Shown here: positions 37,242-45,606 of the stretch, piece after piece
Layout: each line of letters opens with the position of its first letter
Position numbering within the stretch: position 1 is the stretch's first letter
Source: Oceanibaculum nanhaiense
GTDB lineage: Bacteria; Pseudomonadota; Alphaproteobacteria; Oceanibaculales; Oceanibaculaceae
NCBI RefSeq assembly: GCF_002148795.1
Contig: NZ_MPOB01000013.1
Span: 1-64,000, forward strand
Length of the DNA stretch: 64,000 nt
Direction of reading: 5' to 3'
Made by a program: the position numbers and the translations under genes
Notes under the pieces: generated by a model
Told to the model about the DNA's origin: nothing
Databases searched by the model: none
What the model saw: only the letters and a program-made list of their open reading frames with translations

Positions 37242-38348
37242 TCAGCCCGGATATTTGAACGGCAGCAGGCGGGCGTTGGTCAGGCTCTGGTCGGTGATGC
37301 GGGTATAGGCCATCGCCAGCTTGCGGGCGGCCAGGAAGGCCTCGGCGACCTTCTTCACCATCGGATCGGAGCTGGCCAGGATTTCCTCCATCAGCTCGCC
37401 CGACTTGTTGCCGTAAGCCTCCAGCACGTCGCGCGGGAACTGCTTCAGCTGCACGCCGTGATCGCGGATCAGCGACTGCAGCGCCGGGCCGGAACGGGCG
37501 TTGAACTCCGCCAGGATATAGTCGTTCTCGGCCGAGCAGGCGGCCTTCACGATTTCCTTCAGATCGTTCGGGAGCTTTTCGTAGATGCCCTTGTTCACGG
37601 TGCACTGGAGCATCGGCCCCGGCTCCTGCACGCCCGGATAATAGTAATTCTTGGCGACCTGATGGAAGCCGAGCGCCAGGTCGTTATAAGGGCCGACCCA
37701 TTCCGCGGCGTCGACCGCGCCGGATTGCAGCGCCGGGAAGATTTCGCCGCCCGGCAGCAGAACCACGGTCATGCCCAGCTTCTGCCAGACCTGGCCGCCC
37801 TGGCCGGCGGTGCGGAACTTCATCCCCTTGATGTCTTCCAGGCTGTTGATTTCCTTGCGGAACCAGCCGGCCATCTGGGTGCCGGTATTACCGGCGGCGA
37901 AGGGCTTAAGATTGTAATTGGCGTAGACTTCGTCCCAGAGCTGCTGACCGCCGCCCCAGTGGATCCAGGCATTCATCTCGAAGGAGGTCATGCCGAACGG
38001 CACCGCGCAGAAGAACGGCGCGGCGACGGTCTTGCCCAGATGGTAATAGGCGGCGTCATGACCGATCTCGGCGGTGCCGGCGGACACGGCGTCCCACACC
38101 TGAAGGGCGGGGACCAACTCGCCACCGGCGAAGACCTTGATGCTCAGGCGGCCGTCGGTCATATCGGTGATGCGCTTGGCAAGGCGCTCGGCGCCGGTGC
38201 CCAGGCCCGGCAGGCCCTTCGGCCAGCTGGTGACCATGCGCCATTCGATCTTGCCCTGGCTGATCGCGGGGGTGGGGAAGGCGGCGGCGGTCGCCGCGGC
38301 GCCCACGCCGCCGATTGCCGCGCCCTTTAGAAATTTCCGGCGTTCCAT
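37242..38348 (-). CDS. TRAP transporter substrate-binding protein, TakP-like, Tat-exported
   Basis: Periplasmic DctP-family protein of 368 residues. The chosen start gives MERRKFLKGAAIGGVGAAATAA, a twin-arginine signal; a 31-residue in-frame extension upstream is rejected. The region GGQVWQKLGMTVVLLPGGE followed by IFPALQSGAVDAAEWVGPYND matches the subgroup that binds 2-oxoacids or lactate as Ca/Na complexes (TakP), and the family arginine lies in MKFRTAGQGG. It is encoded convergently to its presumed permeases and thus has its own promoter. A 2-oxoacid or hydroxyacid substrate is likely but inferred. Confidence 0.92.
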   Translation of the reverse strand: MERRKFLKGAAIGGVGAAATAAAFPTPAISQGKIEWRMVTSWPKGLPGLGTGAERLAKRITDMTDGRLSIKVFAGGELVPALQVWDAVSAGTAEIGHDAAYYHLGKTVAAPFFCAVPFGMTSFEMNAWIHWGGGQQLWDEVYANYNLKPFAAGNTGTQMAGWFRKEINSLEDIKGMKFRTAGQGGQVWQKLGMTVVLLPGGEIFPALQSGAVDAAEWVGPYNDLALGFHQVAKNYYYPGVQEPGPMLQCTVNKGIYEKLPNDLKEIVKAACSAENDYILAEFNARSGPALQSLIRDHGVQLKQFPRDVLEAYGNKSGELMEEILASSDPMVKKVAEAFLAARKLAMAYTRITDQSLTNARLLPFKYPG

Positions 38349-38369
38349 ACGTTTGCTCCCTGTTGTTGT

Positions 38370-38385
38370 CGGGTCTTTTGACCCG
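38370..38385. promoter_or_regulatory. Hairpin in the leader of the TakP-like gene
   Basis: CGGGTC-TTTT-GACCCG, perfect 6-bp arms with a 4-base loop, 22 bp upstream of the binding-protein start. It could be an operator or a 5'-UTR hairpin for the minus-strand gene. No other strong element is visible in the 188-bp gap before bpt, apart from a 12-bp direct repeat GTGTCACGGATA at 38517 and 38534 that overlaps the bpt stop. Confidence 0.35.
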
Positions 38386-38536
38386 TGATTTTGCTTACTT
38401 GCCGTGCGGTTTTTTGAGTCCGCAGAATCAAATATGCGCACGGATTATATTCGGTCCGAAGGCCGCCGCAACCGGCTACCACGTCCGCGGCTGAAGTTTG
38501 CGGGAAACTTCTTTCGGTGTCACGGATATAGCAGTG

Positions 38537-39343
38537 TCACGGATAGAGGCCGGGATTGGCAAACATGGTGGGAGCCGGCCTGTCTGTGCCGCAGTTCGAT
38601 ACCGCGGGGTTGTCCGGGTCCAGGCTTTCCCAGCCATTGCTTCCCAGACCTTCCAGCGGGGTGAACCGGGTCTTGTAGGCCATCTTCTGGCTGCCCTTGA
38701 TCCAGTAGCCGAGATAGAGATAGTCAAGCCCGGCCTGGCGCGTGCGGTTGACCGCGTCCAGGATCATGAAGGTGCCAAGGCCGTGCCGGGGCGCCGCCGG
38801 ATTGTAGAAGCTATAGACCGCCGACAGCCCGTCGCTCTGCCGGTCCGCCAGCATGACAGCGAGCAGCTTTTGTTCGGGATCGCGATATTCCACCAGCCAG
38901 GTGTCGATCGGCGAGACCTCCACCATGTCGCGATAATCCTCATAGGTCATGAAGGACATCTCGCCGCCGAGGTGCCGTCCGGCCTGATAGGCCGTGAACA
39001 GCCGATATTGTTCCCAGCTGGCCACGGCGGGAACCGCTTCTCCGTGCAGATGCGCATTGGCGCGCATGATCCGGCGCTGGCTGCGGCTGAGACGGAAATC
39101 CTGGACGCGTAGGCGGACCGGTACGCAGGCCTGGCAGCCGGGACAGGCCGGCCGATAGACCAGATTCTGGCTGCGCCGGAAACCGGCAATGGCAAGCTGG
39201 TCGTAATGGGCCTGGGTGACCGACTTGCCGAGATCGGCGACCAGGCGCCGCTCCACACGGTTGTTCAGATAGGGGCAGGGCATCGGCGCGGTCCGGAAGA
39301 AATAGACCGGCGCGGTCAGAATATTGCGATCCCCCAGGAACAT
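38537..39343 (-). CDS. bpt: Aspartate/glutamate leucyltransferase (Bpt, N-degron pathway)
   Basis: Attaches leucine from Leu-tRNA to N-terminal Asp or Glu, marking proteins for ClpAP/ClpS. The cysteine-rich N-terminal motif CPYLNNRVERRLVADL and the RPACPGCQACVPVRLRV motif are diagnostic, as is the GNAT-like DTWLVEYRDPEQKLLAVMLADR...SAVYSFYNP region with YLYLGYWIKGSQKMAYK. It is 268 residues, with the last 25 or so beyond the usual family end. It starts 9 bp after the alpha-E gene stop and may share its transcript. Confidence 0.93.
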   Translation of the reverse strand: MFLGDRNILTAPVYFFRTAPMPCPYLNNRVERRLVADLGKSVTQAHYDQLAIAGFRRSQNLVYRPACPGCQACVPVRLRVQDFRLSRSQRRIMRANAHLHGEAVPAVASWEQYRLFTAYQAGRHLGGEMSFMTYEDYRDMVEVSPIDTWLVEYRDPEQKLLAVMLADRQSDGLSAVYSFYNPAAPRHGLGTFMILDAVNRTRQAGLDYLYLGYWIKGSQKMAYKTRFTPLEGLGSNGWESLDPDNPAVSNCGTDRPAPTMFANPGLYP

Positions 39344-39352
39344 GATCGTGTC

Positions 39353-40297
39353 CTATACGAAAAATTCGCGCTGAATATCGCCAGCGATATCCGTGGCCTG
39401 GTGTTGAATCCAGTCCGCGAACTCGTGCAGCCCTTCCTTGATGACGCTGTCGATTTTCTGTTCGTCCAGCGCCGCCCGAACCTCGTCCAGCCGTTCCAGC
39501 GCCGCCGCTCCGCCGCGCAGACCATAGCGGCTGCGCATCCGGTGCAGCAAATCATCCACCATATGAAAGCACATGGTGACCGACCGAGGGAAGCTGCTGT
39601 CGAACAGCAGGAAGTCGGCCACCAGAGTCGGGCTGAATCCGCGCGAATGAGCCCGGCGGAACGCGTGGTAGCCGGCGACGCAGCGCAGCAGCGCGTTCCA
39701 TTGGCTGGTGTCGATGGCCGCCCCCAAAGCCTGATTGGAGGGCGCCAGCAGATGGTATTTGATGTCCAGGATACGGGAAGTCTGGTCGGCGCGTTCCAGA
39801 TATTTCCCAAGCAGGTAGAAATACCAGCTGGCATCCCGGTAGAAAGTGCCCTCGGTGATGCCGAAATGGGTCTGGCAGGTTTCCTTGATCTGCGCGCAGG
39901 TCTGTGACACGCCAGCCATGGCGATGTCGGCCGGGGTCATCGAATTAAGATTGTTGTAGAACACGTTGATATGCGTCCACATCTCGGTGCTGATCAACGG
40001 CCGAAGGGTTCGCGCATTCTCCCGCGCGGCACGGACCGAAGACAGGATCGAGCTGGGGTTGTTCCGGTCCAGCAGATAGAAATCCAGCACAGCCTTGGCC
40101 GTTGCCTGGGTGTGGCGTTCGTAGAAGCGGGCATCGTCGGAATAGATCGAGACCACGGAACTCCAGTTCACGCTGCCGCTGCGATCGCGTGTGAAGGTCT
40201 CATGCACATCGAGGATGCGGGCCAGGTTTTCCGCCCGCTCCACATAGCGGGCCATCCAGAACACAGATTCGGCGTAGCGTGACAGCAGGACACTCAT
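39353..40297 (-). CDS. Alpha-E domain protein (DUF403)
   Basis: All-helical protein of 314 residues with the family opening LLSRYAESVFWMARYVERAENLARILDVHETF and the RSVTMCFHMVDDLL segment. Alpha-E proteins are genomically tied to circularly permuted ATP-grasp ligases and are thought to take part in making or modifying a peptide-like product; no reaction has been shown as far as I know. It overlaps the ATP-grasp gene by 4 bp. The transglutaminase-like and proteasome-like partner genes often found with the pair are missing here. Confidence 0.92.
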   Translation of the reverse strand: MSVLLSRYAESVFWMARYVERAENLARILDVHETFTRDRSGSVNWSSVVSIYSDDARFYERHTQATAKAVLDFYLLDRNNPSSILSSVRAARENARTLRPLISTEMWTHINVFYNNLNSMTPADIAMAGVSQTCAQIKETCQTHFGITEGTFYRDASWYFYLLGKYLERADQTSRILDIKYHLLAPSNQALGAAIDTSQWNALLRCVAGYHAFRRAHSRGFSPTLVADFLLFDSSFPRSVTMCFHMVDDLLHRMRSRYGLRGGAAALERLDEVRAALDEQKIDSVIKEGLHEFADWIQHQATDIAGDIQREFFV

Positions 40298-41760
40298 GAT
40301 TCCAGCACCCAGGTGTCCTTTGAGCCGCCGCCCTGCGAGGAATTCACGACAAGCGACCCGCGCTTCATGGCGACCCGGCTGAGGCCGCCGGGCAGCACCC
40401 AGGTCTTGCTGCCGGTCACGGCAAACGGCCTGAGATCGACATGACGCGGTTCCAGCGCCTGCTCGATGAGGGTCGGGCAGACCGACAGCTTCACCATCGG
40501 CTGGCTGATGAAATTAGCGGGATCATCCAGCAGTTTCGCACGGATATCCGCCAGTTCCTCAAGGGTTGCACGTGGACCGATGATCACGCCGTAACCGCCC
40601 GATTCGCCGACCGGCTTCACAACCAGCTTGGACAGATTCTCCAGCGTATAGCGCAGCCCCTCCGGTTCCCGGCAGATATGGGTCTCGACATTGTTCAGGA
40701 TGGGGTCTTCGTCGAGATAATATTTGATGATGCGCGGCATGTAGGCATAGACGGCCTTGTCATCGGCGACGCCGGTGCCGACCGCGTTCGCCAGGCCGAC
40801 ATTGCCGGCGCGGTAGGCGCGCATCAGCCCCGGCACACCCAGTATGCTGTCCGGACGAAACACCTCGGGGTCGAGGAAATCATCGTCGATTCGCCGGTAG
40901 ATGGTATGCACCGGCTGCAGGCCGGAAATGGTGCGCATATAGACCCGGTCATTCTCGACAATCAGGTCGCGGCCTTCGACCAGCGGCACGCCCATTTCGC
41001 GGGCCAGGAAGATGTGCTCGAAATAGGCCGAATTATAGGTGCCGGGAGAGAGCAGGACGACCGACGGGTCCTGGATGTCAGCCGGCGCGATGTCGGCGCA
41101 GGCTTCCAGCAGCATCTGGCCGTAATTGCCGACCGGACGGATGCCCACACCGCTCATCAGGTCGGCGAAGGTGCGCTGCATCATGTGGCGGTTCTCCACC
41201 ACATAGGACACGCCGGAAGGGCAGCGGCCATTATCCTCCAGCACCAGAAACTCACCGGCCTCGTCGCGTACCAGATCGACGCCGCAGACATGGACATAGG
41301 TGTCGTGCGCGACCTTCACGCCGACCATCTGCTGACGGAAATTCTTGTTGCCGAAGATCAGTTCGGCCGGAACGACCCCGTCCTTCAGGATTTTCTGGTC
41401 GCCATAGATATCCTTCAGGAACAGGTTGAGCGCCGTGACCCGCTGGACGACGCCACGCTCCAGATGGTCCCAGTCGGCTGCCGACAGCACCCGCGGAATC
41501 ACGTCGAAGGGCAGGATGCGGTCGATTGCGTCACTTTCGGAATAGACGGTGAAGGTGATGCCAAGGTTGAATAGCTCACGTTCGGCGGCGCGCGCGCGGC
41601 GCACCAGCTCTTCCGTGCTCATGCCCTGAAGCCGCTCGATCAGGCCGGCATTATGTTCCGCTGGCCGGTTGGACGTACCGAAAAGCTCGCAATAATAACC
41701 TGATGCGTCGTAGTCGGAGAGCAGGGGCTGCGGTTCCGTTCCGTCCATCATTACCTTCAT
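40294..41760 (-). CDS. Circularly permuted ATP-grasp protein (DUF404/DUF407)
   Basis: Predicted ATP-dependent carboxylate-amine ligase of 488 residues. Conserved blocks are the N-terminal RVLSAADWDHLERGVVQRVTALNLFLKDIYG, HVCGVDLVRDEAGEFLVLEDN, RTISGLQPVHTIYRRIDDDFLDP and the nucleotide-binding VVKPVGESGGYGVIIG. The C-terminus ends in LVVNSSQGGGSKDTWVLES. The start lies in a set of 14-bp repeats; ATG codons at 41760, 41751 and 41748 are in frame. Substrates are unknown; with alpha-E it likely builds a small peptide or modifies one. Confidence 0.92.
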   Translation of the reverse strand: MKVMMDGTEPQPLLSDYDASGYYCELFGTSNRPAEHNAGLIERLQGMSTEELVRRARAAERELFNLGITFTVYSESDAIDRILPFDVIPRVLSAADWDHLERGVVQRVTALNLFLKDIYGDQKILKDGVVPAELIFGNKNFRQQMVGVKVAHDTYVHVCGVDLVRDEAGEFLVLEDNGRCPSGVSYVVENRHMMQRTFADLMSGVGIRPVGNYGQMLLEACADIAPADIQDPSVVLLSPGTYNSAYFEHIFLAREMGVPLVEGRDLIVENDRVYMRTISGLQPVHTIYRRIDDDFLDPEVFRPDSILGVPGLMRAYRAGNVGLANAVGTGVADDKAVYAYMPRIIKYYLDEDPILNNVETHICREPEGLRYTLENLSKLVVKPVGESGGYGVIIGPRATLEELADIRAKLLDDPANFISQPMVKLSVCPTLIEQALEPRHVDLRPFAVTGSKTWVLPGGLSRVAMKRGSLVVNSSQGGGSKDTWVLES

Positions 41761-41800
41761 TATTCTGCGGGCATTATTCTGCGGGCATCATTTTCCGGGC
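41759..41800. repeat. Three 14-bp repeats over the ATP-grasp start codon
   Basis: ATTATTCTGCGGGC at 41759-41772 and 41773-41786, followed by a degenerate third copy ATCATTTTCCGGGC (11 of 14 matches). The first copy overlaps the start codon of the minus-strand ATP-grasp gene. The third copy runs into ordinary promoter-region sequence. Confidence 0.85.
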
Positions 41801-41894
41801 TGGACCGGATCGCTTTCATGTCGTCCCTGCCGCGAGCAGGATTTCCGGTTATTGAATCATATTTGAAAGGGTTGGCTGAAACCGCCCGACAATC

Positions 41895-42034
41895 AAGCGC
41901 TTTCGGCCAAGCGCTTTCGGCCAAGCGCTTTCGGCCAAGCGCTTTCGGCCAAGCGCTTTCGGCCAAGCGCTTTCGGCCAAGCGCTTTCGGCCAAGCGCTT
42001 TCGGCCAAGCGCTTTCGGCCAAGCGCTTTCGCCC
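41895..42034. repeat. Tandem array of ten 14-bp units with a palindromic core
   Basis: AAGCGCTTTCGGCC is repeated ten times head to tail (starts at 41895 and every 14 bp to 42021); nine copies are exact and the last has one change (GGCC to GCCC). Each unit contains the perfect 8-bp palindrome AAGCGCTT and the 4-bp palindrome GGCC. The array fills about half of the 298-bp gap between motB and the ATP-grasp gene, upstream of the latter. No frame is closed by a stop on either strand inside the array, which creates spurious ORFs with a 14-residue period. It is a likely variable-number locus or a multi-site protein-binding region. Confidence 0.97.
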
Positions 42035-42058
42035 AACCACTTTTCCGGTGCGGACTTA

Positions 42059-43222
42059 TTAGCGCGGCGCAGGCGCCAGGGCCTGCTGCGGCCGTGCAGA
42101 TGTCTCGGCGGCGGTATTGCCGGTGCGCTCGCGATAAACCTGATCGCGCAACAATACGATGCTGATGCGGCGGTTTTGTGCCGAACGCGGGTCTTCGGGA
42201 ACGAAGGGATCCTTATCGGCTTTGCCGACGACCCAGCCGATGCGGTCTTCCGGCAAACCGGCAGCGACGAGGGCGCGCCGGCTGGCGTTGGCACGGTCGG
42301 CCGACAGCTCCCAGTTCGTATAGCCATTGCTGGCGCGGTAGGGCAGGGCGTCGGTATGGCCGGTGATGGTGATCTTGTTCGGCAGCCGGCCGATGACCTG
42401 GCTGACCTTGTCCATCAGCTGCTGGGTGTAATCGTACATGTTGCTGCCGCCCAGCGGGAACATCGCGCGCTCTTCCTGATCGACAATCTGGATGCGCAAC
42501 CCGTCCGGTGTCTGCTCGACCACGATGTTCTCGTTCAGGCCGGACAGCGAGGGATCGGACTCGATGGCGGTGCGCAGCTGTTCCTCGGCGATCTCGAACT
42601 GCTGGCGCTCACGCTGGGCCATGGCCTCGGCAAGCTGTTGCTCGTTAAGCTGCGCCTGTCGGGTCTTGCCACTCCCGGATTCCGATTCCGGGCCCTGGCC
42701 GACATTCGGCTCCTGGCCCTGGCCACGGTTGGTCAAATCGCCATCGGCATCCTGATTGCTGTTACCGCGGCCTTTTTCCGGGCCGGAGCCAATCTCGGAA
42801 TAGCGGCTGCCGCTCTCCAGCTCCTGGCTACCGAACTTGGATTCGATATGATCGGGATCGTCGGAATCGGGTTCGTTCGCCTCGGTCCGCTCAGCCTGTG
42901 GCCGGGTCTGCGCCGGGGTGGAAATCATCGGCGGTGAAGAGGCCGATTTCAGCGCGCCGGGCACGGTGACGGAGGTGCCGCCAAGCACGCCGCCAGAGCC
43001 GGATCGGCTGGAGCGCGAAATGGCGCTTGGATCGAAATAGTTGGAGATGCCCATCTTCTGCTCCTCCGTGGTTGCGTTCAGCAGCCACAGGAGCAGAAAG
43101 AACGCCATCATCGCGGTCACGAAGTCGGCATAGGCAACCTTCCAGGCGCCGCCATGATGGCCGCCATGGCCACCCTTCTTGACCTTCTTGATGATAACTT
43201 CTGGATGGTTGTCGCCAGCCAT
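42059..43222 (-). CDS. motB: Flagellar motor stator protein MotB
   Basis: Peptidoglycan-anchored stator subunit of 387 residues. A basic, His/Gly-rich N-terminus (KKGGHGGHHGG) precedes the single helix AYADFVTAMMAFFLLLWLL, in which Asp33 is the proton-binding residue. A long, polar Gly/Ser/Asp/Glu-rich linker (about residues 70-190) leads to the OmpA-like domain with TITGHTDALPYRASNGYTNWELSADRA. It starts 44 bp after motA. The linker is longer than in E. coli MotB but such linkers occur in alphaproteobacteria. Confidence 0.95.
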   Translation of the reverse strand: MAGDNHPEVIIKKVKKGGHGGHHGGAWKVAYADFVTAMMAFFLLLWLLNATTEEQKMGISNYFDPSAISRSSRSGSGGVLGGTSVTVPGALKSASSPPMISTPAQTRPQAERTEANEPDSDDPDHIESKFGSQELESGSRYSEIGSGPEKGRGNSNQDADGDLTNRGQGQEPNVGQGPESESGSGKTRQAQLNEQQLAEAMAQRERQQFEIAEEQLRTAIESDPSLSGLNENIVVEQTPDGLRIQIVDQEERAMFPLGGSNMYDYTQQLMDKVSQVIGRLPNKITITGHTDALPYRASNGYTNWELSADRANASRRALVAAGLPEDRIGWVVGKADKDPFVPEDPRSAQNRRISIVLLRDQVYRERTGNTAAETSARPQQALAPAPR

Positions 43223-43266
43223 TCCGGTTCTGCTTTCCTATCGTTCCATTATGTCTGTTCGGTGCG

Positions 43267-44127
43267 TCAGACGGGCGGTAGGGCGGCGACCGCCTCTTCG
43301 ACCTCATAGAAGGTCGGGCGGACATGGCTCCACAGCGCCTTGCGCGCGAATTCCACCGAGACTGCCGGGGCATAGCCCGACAGATGCGCTAGCAGACCAG
43401 CCTTGATGACTGCCAGATACTTGGCATCCGCCTCGTTGGTGTTCTTGATAGCGCCAGCCAGCGGTCCGACGAACCCATAGCATAGCAGAATGCCGAGGAA
43501 GGTGCCGACCAGCGCCGCGCCGATAAGGCCACCCAGCACTTCCGGCGGTTCGGTGATCGACGCCATGGTCTTGATGATGCCCAGCACGGCGGCCACGATT
43601 CCCAGTGCGGGCAGGCCGTCCGCCATGGTCTGCACCGCGCCGCCGACGGTTTCGGCTTCGTGATGGTGGGTTTCCAGCTCCTCGTCGATCAGGGATTCCA
43701 TCTCGTGCGGATTATCTGTGCCTAGCGTCATCATGCGCAGATAGTCGCACAGGAATTCCATCGCATGGTGATCGGCGGCGAATTTCGGGAAGGACTGAAA
43801 GAGGGAGCTTTCCTCCGGGCGCTCGACATGACTTTCGATCGCCAGCATGCCCTTGGTCTTGGCGAGCTTGAAGATGGCGTAGAGCAGGCTGAGAAGCTCC
43901 AGATAGTCGTCCTTCTTGTATTTCGGGCCCTTGAAGGCGATGCCGAAGGCCTTGCCGGTCTTGCCCAGAATATGCTTCGGGTTGGCGACGACATAGGCGC
44001 AGCAGGCGCTGCCGAAAATGAGCGTGAACTCGAAGGGCTGCCAGAGCAGGCTCATCTTGCCGCCCATGGCCATATAGCTGCCGAAGCAGCAGATCAGCAC
44101 GCCAATCCAGCCTAGAATGATGAACAT
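43267..44127 (-). CDS. motA: Flagellar motor stator protein MotA
   Basis: Four-helix proton-channel partner of MotB, 286 residues. It starts FIILGWIGVLICCFGSYMAMGG, carries the large cytoplasmic loop with HVERPEESSLF and TLGTDNPHEMESLIDEELE, and has the conserved GGAVQTMADGLPALGIVAAVLGIIKTM helix with its channel-lining proline region. No other flagellar genes are in the window, so the stator pair is detached from the main flagellar clusters. A small hairpin (CGTCTT/AAGACG, 44162-44178) lies in the leader. Confidence 0.96.
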   Translation of the reverse strand: MFIILGWIGVLICCFGSYMAMGGKMSLLWQPFEFTLIFGSACCAYVVANPKHILGKTGKAFGIAFKGPKYKKDDYLELLSLLYAIFKLAKTKGMLAIESHVERPEESSLFQSFPKFAADHHAMEFLCDYLRMMTLGTDNPHEMESLIDEELETHHHEAETVGGAVQTMADGLPALGIVAAVLGIIKTMASITEPPEVLGGLIGAALVGTFLGILLCYGFVGPLAGAIKNTNEADAKYLAVIKAGLLAHLSGYAPAVSVEFARKALWSHVRPTFYEVEEAVAALPPV

Positions 44128-44335
44128 GCCGTTCGTTCCTCTGTCTTAACGCCGACCCGGCCGTCTTCTCGAAAGACGATCCTGACGCGCCATGCGGGCC
44201 TTCTGAATAAGGAGTCTTCGTTAATATTTCTTTTAGCACAAGAAACGACAGACGTCTTTTGTTCACAAACAGGCGACTGGCGGCACTTGATCGCAGGGGA
44301 TTCTAGCAAGCGCCGTGCCATATTCGCCATGTGTT
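44128..44335. promoter_or_regulatory. Promoter region of motA-motB
   Basis: A 208-bp gap, AT-rich at about 44210-44265, between the end of the threonine dehydratase gene and motA. It should hold the stator promoter. I do not find a convincing flagellar sigma-28 match. Only the short hairpin near 44162-44178 stands out. Confidence 0.3.
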
Positions 44336-45559
44336 CTATTCTTCCGGCGTTGCCCCGCCCAGAAGCCGCGTCGGATATCCCGCCTGATTCAGCCGTTCCA
44401 CGATTTCGCGCACATGATCGGGGGTGCGCGTCTCTATGACCGCATCCAGCTCCGCCAGCTTCACCGGTACGTTGTAGAACAGGCGCTGGTGATAGATTTC
44501 CACGATATTGCCGCCGCAATCGCCGATCAGCCCGGCAATTTTTGCCAGCACACCGGGGCTGTCGCTGATTTCGCTGCGGATACGCACCAGCTTGCCGTCG
44601 CGCGCCAGCCCGCGCAGCAGCACGGATGACAGCATCCGCGTGTCGATATTGCCGCCGCAGATCACGACACCGGTACGGCGGCCGCGAAACCGTTCCGGAT
44701 ATGCCAGCAGCGCCGCGATGCCGGCCGCGCCCGCACCCTCGGCGACGATCTTCTGGATTTCGGTCAGATGCTGGACGGCGCGCTCAATGGCGCTTTCGTC
44801 AACCAGCAGAATATCGTCCACCTTCTGCCGGATGATCTCCAGCGGCAACACGCCGGGCGTTTTCACGGCGATACCCTCGGCCAGGGTCTGGCCGCCCGAT
44901 GTCGGCTCCTGGCCATGCAGCGCCTGGTACATCGAGGGATACAGTGCGACCTCGACGCCGATAACCTCGATATCGGGTTTCAGCGTCTTGGCGGCGGTCG
45001 CGATACCGGCGATCAGCCCGCCGCCGCCAATCGGAACAACGAGGACCTCCAGCGCCGGATCGTCGGCCAGCATTTCCAGCGCCAGCGTGCCCTGGCCGGC
45101 AATGATGTCCGGATCGTCATAAGGATGCACAAAGGTGAGGTTTTCTGCCTCCGCCAGTTGCCGCGCGAAGGTCGCGGACTCGCTCAGCGTTTCGCCCTTG
45201 AGGACGACGCGCGCGCCATAGCGGCGGGTACGCTCGACCTTCATGAAAGGCGTGTGTTCCGGCATTACGATGGTCGCGGGAATACCCAGTTCGCGGGCGA
45301 CATAGGCGACGCCCTGGGCATGATTGCCGGCCGACATGGCGATCACGCCATTGGCGGTGGCCGAAGCGGGCAGGCGGCTCATCCGCACATAGGCGCCGCG
45401 CGACTTGAAGGAACCGGCGCGTTGCAGATTCTCCAGCTTCAGATGCAGGTCGAGCCCAAGCTCCTCGCTCAGACCGACAGCCGGCACCAGCGGGGTGCGG
45501 ACAAGCTTGCCGGCGAGTAGGGCGGCGGCTTCTTCGATATCGTGCAGCGTGACGGTCAT
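44336..45559 (-). CDS. Threonine ammonia-lyase with C-terminal ACT domain
   Basis: PLP enzyme of 407 residues that converts threonine to 2-oxobutyrate and ammonia. The cofactor lysine is in RAGSFKSRGAYVRM, the phosphate-binding glycine loop is VPIGGGGLIAG and SAGNHAQGVAYVARELG is conserved. A single short ACT domain at the end (IRSEISDSPGVLAKIAGLIGDCGGNIVEIYHQR) marks the TdcB-plus-ACT form found in many alphaproteobacteria; the two-ACT biosynthetic IlvA is larger. It could support isoleucine synthesis or threonine degradation. Confidence 0.92.
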   Translation of the reverse strand: MTVTLHDIEEAAALLAGKLVRTPLVPAVGLSEELGLDLHLKLENLQRAGSFKSRGAYVRMSRLPASATANGVIAMSAGNHAQGVAYVARELGIPATIVMPEHTPFMKVERTRRYGARVVLKGETLSESATFARQLAEAENLTFVHPYDDPDIIAGQGTLALEMLADDPALEVLVVPIGGGGLIAGIATAAKTLKPDIEVIGVEVALYPSMYQALHGQEPTSGGQTLAEGIAVKTPGVLPLEIIRQKVDDILLVDESAIERAVQHLTEIQKIVAEGAGAAGIAALLAYPERFRGRRTGVVICGGNIDTRMLSSVLLRGLARDGKLVRIRSEISDSPGVLAKIAGLIGDCGGNIVEIYHQRLFYNVPVKLAELDAVIETRTPDHVREIVERLNQAGYPTRLLGGATPEE

Positions 45560-45606
45560 GCCTGGCCTGAAAGGATCATCGGAAAGAAGCGCGTAGCATA
45601 GTCCGA

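Noticed and set aside
41895-42034. CRISPR array
   Set aside because: Units are contiguous, only 14 bp long, with no spacers, and no cas gene is nearby.
41760-42327. Several frames through the 14-bp array that encode a repeating 14-residue peptide
   Set aside because: The array simply has no stop codons in any frame on either strand; the flanks of these frames overlap motB or the ATP-grasp leader and look non-coding.
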